Assembly (NCBI GenBank): GCA_022494885.1
Contig: JAGVSM010002893.1
Location: 186,001 to 250,000, forward strand
DNA length: 64,000 nt
Direction of reading: 5' to 3'
Origin: Micrasema longulum
Lineage: Eukaryota; Arthropoda; Insecta; Trichoptera; Brachycentridae
The position numbers and the translations under genes are program-made. Below are positions 57,880 through 64,000 of this stretch, one piece after another. Position 1 is the first letter of the stretch; each line of letters begins with the position of its first letter. Below the pieces are notes generated by a model that was not told the DNA's origin, ran no database searches, and was given only the letters and a program-made list of their open reading frames with translations.

Positions 57880-58590
57880 ACTCTCAGAAGTGTGTATTTT
57901 GCTCGGTTTCAATCCACGGCAACCTATGGAATAGCTGGCAGGGGGGGTTGTGCGGCATCCATTTAAAGGCCGCTCATAATTTCACAGAAATTATTATAGA
58001 GAATTATGTTCCGGCGCTCTCCAACATACCCGTCAGAACAGCTGTTATAATTCATGAAGGTGCTGGATATGAGACAACTGTACCTAAAAGATGCACTTAC
58101 ACACTTTTGGTCTAACAATAAGGAGAGGTCTCAGCAGAATGGCCGTACAAGGTTTTGCCAGAGCATGAATTATGTCATACCCAAAATCCGTACGACTTTT
58201 GCTTAGAGACATCTCTAATTTATCGCACCGAGAGTATTTAATATTTTGGAAGAACGTATTAAGCTCTTAAGGACAAAAAATATTTTCAAGAAAGGAGTTA
58301 AGAACTGGATTTTCCTTAGTGGGAGGGATTTGGGTAGGAAACTCCTTGGTGATTTTCCAAATGCTTGAGTTTACTGTTTACCATATTGATGTTCCATATA
58401 CATGTTTTTAAAATATTTTTTATATTCATTTTTTATGTCTCTTATCCTAAATTTGTGGTAATAAACTCATGTGTCTGTGTCATATAATTGCTCGTCCCAT
58501 CTCAACACAGGACTTTTAGTCCCATGAAGTTGGGACTTATTGTCTCAAATAATGTACAAAAAACTTATGTATGTAAATAAATAATTCTTC
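57880..58590 (+). mobile_element. Non-LTR retrotransposon 3' part, decayed RT C-terminus
   Basis: YFARFQSTATYGIAGRGGC (57895-57955) recalls the Y.ALFQS...YGI..WG block. Further on, VFNILEERIKLL then NIFKKGVKNWI matches the FN.LP..IK....FK..LK.WL end. The 3' UTR ends ATGTACAAAAAACTTATGTATG and AAATAAATAA, as at 21060-21170. Confidence 0.65.
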
Positions 58591-59589
58591 TGTACCTGTG
58601 ATGTCACTGAACTTCCTCTAAACGGCTTAACTAATTTACGTGCATTTTTCAGCGAAATGTAGATCTTTGCGCTGCGCATGTTCGTAGATATTAAATTTTT
58701 CATTGAAATATGTAAAAAAGAAGTTACAAGCATAAATGTTTTTTTATCGACCTATCAGGGTTGCATTCGACAAGAATGCAAATACAAAAAAATGGAAGAA
58801 TGTTGTTTTTTGTGTTTAAAATAAGTTTGTTTTTGAATGTTTAAAAATAAAATTCGCTCTCTATGTATCCTAATTAGAATCTTTCCTTACATTCCTTATA
58901 ATTTCTTTCCATTTATTTCGTTTTACTGGATTTTTGGTAAAACTCAAATAATATTAACTCATTAACATTAAATTCATTTTTGAAATTCGCATTCGTGAAT
59001 GAAGTGCACCCCTGTTGATGAAAAGAGCCAAGTTTGAAATTTGCAATAAGAATTCTTTATTTGAAAATGAATTTTTTTATGTTTTGGAACTCAACCACAA
59101 ACAAGTACCTCGGTACCTAACTAATTTCAATATTTGAATAATTTTATTTTTTGGTTTTAGAATTTAATTCTTATCAAGTACCTAGGTATCAATGAAAAGT
59201 CTTTTTTCAAGGTAATAGCAGGCAAGCAGACAAGCTAACGTTCGGGCAGGACACCGTTTGTTGGGTCCGCTAGTTTATTTTATAATGCAAATATTGCTTG
59301 ATATCAAAAGAATTTCATTTAAATCATAATATCCGATATGTTAATTAACATATTATATAAAAACATTTTGTAAAAAACAACTGCTTTACATCATTATTAT
59401 AGTACGTAATTGAGATAATAATGTTTCCTGAAAATGCTCTTCGTAAGCAATTATATTTACTATAGAACCACTGGCGTATACTAAACAGACACGTTTTTTA
59501 CTCAAACATTTTTTTTTCGGGGAAATTTTCAACGAGTTGTAAATAACTCACTATGGTTCCAACACTCACGTTTGGAAGTATAAAATGGA

Positions 59590-59900
59590 ATTGGCAAAGA
59601 CAGATAAAAGTTGAGTCTATGCGGTTAACGTGCGGACCCTTAGACAAATGTGTGGGAAATCAATGTATGACAGAGTTACGAATGATAGTATCGGGCAAGG
59701 GTTTAAATCTGAGACAGATATAATTGATAAGGTTAAAAAAGAATCACTGAGATCGTTTGGTCATGTATAAAAAATGAGTGATGAAATAATTTTAAAACAG
59801 AGACACATGAAGATAATAAACGGTAACGTAGGACTAAGACGACCAATAAAGACGTGGTATGATCAATTTAACCAAAATCTCAAGTCTGGTCATGTAAATG
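59590..59900 (+). mobile_element. Non-LTR retrotransposon fragment
   Basis: MYDRVTNDSIGQGFKSET, then SLRSFGHV, a stop, and NGNVGLRRPIKTWYDQFNQN with LKSGH. Same family as 17010-17470, which has [11 protein letters not shown]. Confidence 0.65.
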
Positions 59901-60062
59901 ATTTACTTTTTAAATTAACTTACAATTATATTACGTCGTTATATTGACAAAAACCTACATCTTTTATACCAAGTAATCACCAATAAAGAAACCATCAACA
60001 TTACATTAACCAAAAGATAAAGTCTTTAAAATTTACTAAATGTCTGTCTCGTGGCCTAATGA

Positions 60063-60652
60063 AGGAGGTATTCTAGTCTAGAAATTTGAAAAAACTGTTT
60101 TTAGAGCTTTGACCTTCAAAAGTATGTCCTTTAGAAGATTTTTCATAAGTTTTTTTTTTCGGAGGCCGGAACAAATCGAACCCGAAACTTTAAACGCGTT
60201 TTTTCGGAAACTACTTTTTAAAGACTATTTTCATGATATCTAAAGTCCTACCAAACAAATTTACTTGAAATTTTGTGTGAGCCTTCTTTATACATATTTA
60301 TATTACATTAACTAAAACTAAAACTAATTTTCAAATTTTACTGTTCTTAAAAATATAAAAAAAACAGTGAAAAAATTTTTTTGTACTTATTTAAAGTTTA
60401 AACAGTTTTTTTTTTTTTTAGATAACTACGAGGACTACAATCGTGATAATCAGGGCGCGCTTTTTTTTGTGACCCTCCACTTTATCAGCCTGTAACTATT
60501 GAAATTTGAATTTTTAAAATTGATTTTTTTATGTATTATTCAAACATCCGTAAAAGTCATTTTAAATAATGGCTGCAAAAAAACTCTTAATTTGTTTTTA
60601 TTGCACCTGAAAAAATACCTTAAATTCATGCCTCTAGACTAGAATACCCCTT
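60063..60652. mobile_element. MITE with short inverted repeats (about 590 bp)
   Basis: AAGGAGGTATTCTAGTCTAGA at the left and, reverse-complemented, AAGGGGTATTCTAGTCTAGA at the right; 16 bp are identical. ATGA flanks both sides (60059-60062 and 60653-60656), a possible short duplication. Interior AT-rich, with no ORF of note. Confidence 0.65.
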
Positions 60653-60895
60653 ATGATCATGGCGTTTGCATACCATGCAAGAGGTCTCTAGTTTGATTCT
60701 CGCCAAGCATGACATGAAATATTCAATTTAAAATATGTTTACGCTAGAAAAATTGACGGCCCTTTTGCTGATACCCGAAGTGTAAGACTGATCATCTTAC
60801 CTTCGTGTTATAAAAATGATCAAGATATACTGCGGTTGGTGTAAAAATGCAGTGCCCGTTGTATGCAGAAAGGGAACATGATGTTAAAGTGTTTT
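60653..60895 (+). repeat. tRNA-derived SINE, family A
   Basis: TCATGGCGTTTGCATACCAT, GTCTCTAGTTTGATTCTCGC, body CCGAAGTGTAAGACTGATCA, ATATACTGCGGTTGG. It abuts the MITE at 60063-60652. Confidence 0.65.
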
Positions 60896-61199
60896 TAAGC
60901 AATATATATATACGAATGTTTTCCTATAAATTTATATCTTAAACCGTTGTTATTTTAAAATATTTATTTATTGTAAAATAATCATTTTATTTATTTACGA
61001 TAATTTCGTGTATTGAATTCATCAGTCCTCCTTATGATTAAATTTTATTATGAATAGAACGTGCTGATTTCTGGGTAAATATAAAGTATAATAATAAATA
61101 GATTGAGTTTTTCTACTGGCGTTTCTTGGTGAAACTGCTTTTAATTATAATAATAAAAACACGTGTGTAGTTTCGTTCCACTTGTATTTTTTTAAATTT

Positions 61200-61579
61200 C
61201 CAGGTGACTAGGTTTCGTCGACTGACATTGTCAGACTGGTGGGAGATTTGACGAATTTCTTTATTTTATCCAAGTTCAAGCATTTGCAAGCACTCTAAGA
61301 TTGATAACCCCTGCTTGTACTTGTATATAACATGACAGGCGCCGTGGCGCAGTTAGTTATACGGCCATCGATTCCTGCCAGTTGCAAGGAGAAAATGCAA
61401 GAAATATTTTTTTCTCAATTGGTCTAGGTGTTGTCGTGTATTTTTCATTACCTCTTTCCATATCCTCTCTATCCCACCTGCTGACAAGCCTCAAAGTAGA
61501 GGAGTATTCATTTTAAAAAGAATATTTTTCAAGTATTCCACCAGTCTGACGATGTCGGTCGACGAAACCCGGTCACTGG
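61200..61579. mobile_element. MITE with about 45-bp inverted repeats around a tRNA-like core
   Basis: Left 61200-61244 (TAGGTTTCGTCGACTGACAT, TGTCAGACTGGTGG). The right, 61537-61579, reverse-complemented, reads CGGGTTTCGTCGACCGACAT, CGTCAGACTGGTGG. The core at 61336-61366 has GGCGCCGTGGCGCAGTTAGT, a tRNA A-box-like sequence. Confidence 0.75.
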
Positions 61580-62014
61580 TAAAAAATATACGTAAAAGTG
61601 AAATAAAACTGCATACAAATTGTGTTATTATAAACATATTTTTTTTTTTCAAATTGGAATACGATATTTTTTTAATTTCTGAAACTGTTTTTTCTGTACC
61701 GTGTAATAAAATATTAAAATGGCACGGCTGTAGTTATGTAAGTAATTTAATGTATTCCTTATTCATATTATAACAGATAATGCTTTGTTAAAATTGTTTT
61801 GTACAAAATGTATGTAGGTATGTTAATTTATTTAAATGATTAAGAAATGTATGGAATCTTCTTGAATAAATGTGTAATAATTAATAAAGTGATGTAAAAA
61901 CATTTTATTTCCTTATTCTGCTTCTATAATTTCATTTTAATTGGCAACTCTTCCACATCTATTATTTCTTTACAAATATTTCATTCAAACCGAAATATTG
62001 TTAGAAATCATCAG

Positions 62015-62665
62015 GTTAAAATAATTAAGGTTAGTAAAAAAAATAAGAGACGGAAATATTGAGGTCTACGCATTTATAGGACTTATAACCTGTTGGCTGG
62101 TTTAAGTGAGTACTTAACAACATTATTGGTTGAAAAAGAAGCATAAAATTTGGAAAGTATCTTTAAATGAATGTTACACACATAAATGAAGATTTCAGTT
62201 CTTTTATATTTCAAACGTAAACAGATGGACGATATTTATTTATTTCACAGAAAAAAACAGTAAAAAATGATTTTATTACATAATGATGATAAATTTCAAC
62301 TCATACATATTTGATGTTTTTTGTTAATATTTCTTGATAAAACTCCGTAGTGAATGATTATGATAAAATTATAAATTAACTTATCAATGAAACTTCTGGG
62401 TTTAGTTTTACTTTTTATTATTTTGACCAACAAAACTAAACCAAGAAGTTTCATTGATAAGTTTATTTATAATTTTATCATTATCATTCATACATATTTA
62501 ATTATGGTACATTTTCAAATGTGTGCGTGAAAACAATTTTTATAGGTATAAAGAAATGTGATGTTTTGACATAGGCAAAATAGTGAAAAAATTAAGTGAT
62601 CATTTAAACCATATTCTCTTTTCTTAAACATTCTCTATCTCTGTTAAAGTGTGTTAATCTTAAAG
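62015..62665. mobile_element. M1-related element containing a long hairpin
   Basis: The left end has AATATTGAGGTCTACGCATT and TGTTGGCTGGTTTAAGTG. The right end has AACATTCTCTATCTCTGTTA and GTTAATCTTAAAG. These are the two M1 arms, held apart by about 400 bp that include the hairpin at 62351-62490. Confidence 0.55.
62351..62490. repeat. Near-perfect inverted repeat, 59-bp arms, 22-bp loop
   Basis: Arm 62351-62409 and arm 62432-62490 are reverse complements with only about four mismatches (core GATAAAATTATAAATTAACT against its partner, and CTTATCAATGAAACTTCTGG). A transcript from either strand would fold into a long stem. Confidence 0.85.
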
Positions 62666-64000
62666 TTTCATAGAAGTTTCCGTCATAATAAATCTCAATA
62701 GGGCGCAATGACGTCAGGAGTTTATTCGCGATGTTTCAAAGCCGAACAGCGATATTTCAGAGGAACATTACTCATGGTAATTTTCTTTTTCTAATCCTAA
62801 TAATTTTGTCGTATAAGTAAATATATGAACGAATATTTAAATAAATAATGCATAAACAATAATGGTTTTTTTATGCAATCCGAAAATTGATTAAATTCTT
62901 AATTTCTTTAACTAGCATCCTTTCCGTAAATCCTTATCACTTTCATACCAGCCGCTTTTCTTCTTCTTCGTCTTTGTTAGTCAAATACGTAACATCTCTT
63001 TTTTTTGCTGGGGAGAGGTAAGGGTTTGTGGAATAGATGCTTGTCCGAAAAATTAGAAGAAAATCTAATTATTATTATTCATATTATATTCTTATAATAC
63101 TCAAAATTTATGCTTTAGAACGAAAACGAAACGAAAACGACAATATCTATCTTCGTGCATCAAAAAAAAGGAAACGTTCGGGTGGGAATAGGACAAAACC
63201 GTTACATCGGTCTCTTCGTTACTCAGAGAATTTAGGTTCCGTGTCAGTACGGAAGCGATGCTATTAGTGTTGTTTTTATATTGTTTTGTAAAAGGTGCAA
63301 CGCAGACAAACATATAATGACCGAAAGCCGGGTGAGTCAATTTTGTTCCGATACAAATGTCAACTTAAATTTATTTTTCCCAATATTAAAACGACCAATT
63401 GAGCTATGAAATTGTTTCATTCTTATTTACCGATAATCTTAGTGATTTATTTAAGTTTATATCATTTCGTGAATAAACAAAAACATTTGTTTGTTGACAT
63501 GATCGGACCTAATAAAAATTATGTCACTATCTTATTTATCAAAGTGCTTTTGTTTTTTTTTTCAATCCAATAATGACTCATTAAATAAATGCCTTGTATA
63601 AACTTATAAAAATGTATTTTTAGTTCGTTTTTTTTTCATAAATTTATAACTCATTGCCTTCGGTATAATTTTTGATAAAAAATTTGGTGCTTACCTTGAA
63701 AAATACAAAACAATCGACGAAAGAATACGAAGGTGTCACAATTTACATTCTTCTTTTGCAGTTTCCCAAAAAGTTGATTTTTTCGTTGAGTCGTTTTTGT
63801 CCTAAAGGTGCGATATAACATACACATTAGAAATTTACTTTCTTTTTTAATTTCCAAAGATAATTATTTTTTAATTCTTTTATCCTTGTATTCTGCCCAC
63901 ACGTGTTACAACACTCGGCCAACGAGTTATGTTGACTTGAATAATTCATACAGAACTGTAAAAGGAATTGTCAGCTATTAAAAAACAACCCACAGATAAA

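Larger units (their letters stand above)
55567..64000. other. Region downstream of the cyclase gene
   Basis: Holds the putative 3' UTR, MITEs at 56103-56535, 60063-60652 and 61200-61579, RT fragments at 57880-58590 and 59590-59900, a SINE at 60653-60895 and an M1-like element at 62015-62665. 58600-59520 and 62900-64000 contain no gene that I can support. Confidence 0.6.

Noticed and set aside
62700..62785. Open segment starting ATGACGTCAGG and ending ATG|GTAATT, resembling a first exon
   Set aside because: Part of it is shared with 28165-28215 in inverted orientation, so it is more likely repeat-derived; no downstream exon was found.
63651..63860. Minus-strand 68-aa ORF with a good donor (TTCAAG|GTAAGC)
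   Set aside because: Possible exon at the window edge, but the peptide is low-complexity Lys/Phe-rich with no recognisable family, and the upstream part lies outside the window.
1..64000. Bacterial-type systems, CRISPR arrays, operons, integrons
   Set aside because: The window is clearly eukaryotic (spliced animal gene, SINEs, LINEs); no direct-repeat/spacer array or prokaryotic gene cluster is present.

Overview
The window is AT-rich eukaryotic DNA (most introns and intergenic DNA look near 70% A+T). It has large introns and very dense transposable elements, and I read it as insect nuclear genome. The basis is a split gene with GT-AG introns whose protein is the insect/animal soluble guanylyl cyclase beta-1 subunit, together with tRNA-derived SINEs, 5'-truncated non-LTR retrotransposons, and P-like and piggyBac-like non-autonomous elements. 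I cannot name the order or species from sequence alone.

Main gene (+ strand, 7473-55566): the soluble guanylyl cyclase beta-1 subunit, the NO-sensing haem subunit, assembled here from 14 coding exons. All phases join without a frameshift to give 1833 nt, 610 aa plus stop, close to the 619 aa of the mammalian protein. Haem ligand His105, Cys78 and Cys122 fall at the same numbers as in mammals. The first coding exon carries only the ATG. One residue in the cyclase domain (Glu430 in FSGVVEF, normally Gly) is unusual.

Nested gene (- strand, inside the 15.9-kb intron 13 of the cyclase): an ankyrin-repeat/SOCS-box (ASB-like) protein. Its two 3' coding exons are clear (46054-45815 and 44981-44317). 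A phase-compatible small upstream exon is proposed at 52400-52323. The extreme 5' end is not identified.

Layout: 1-7.4 kb is intergenic DNA made of retrotransposon tails and SINEs. 7.4-15.1 kb holds exons 1-6 (H-NOX domain). 15.1-24.9 kb is a 9.8-kb intron of nested elements. 24.9-28.7 kb holds exons 7-10 (H-NOBA and coiled coil). 33.0-39.6 kb holds exons 11-13 (catalytic domain). 39.6-55.4 kb is intron 13 with the ASB-like gene. 55.4 kb holds the last exon. 55.6-64 kb is intergenic with several inverted-repeat elements.

The most notable structures are mobile. Three copies of a P-like element have CAT-starting inverted ends and a THAP-type ORF remnant; two copies have perfect 8-bp target duplications. 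One of these sits 11 bp downstream of the exon-13 splice site and carries a later retrotransposon inside it. There is also a 694-bp TTAA-flanked piggyBac-like MITE, a SINE split by a LINE with a visible duplication, MITE-in-MITE and LINE-in-MITE nests, and a near-perfect 59-bp-arm hairpin. All element calls come from reading internal repeats and reverse-transcriptase-like peptides; no database was searched.
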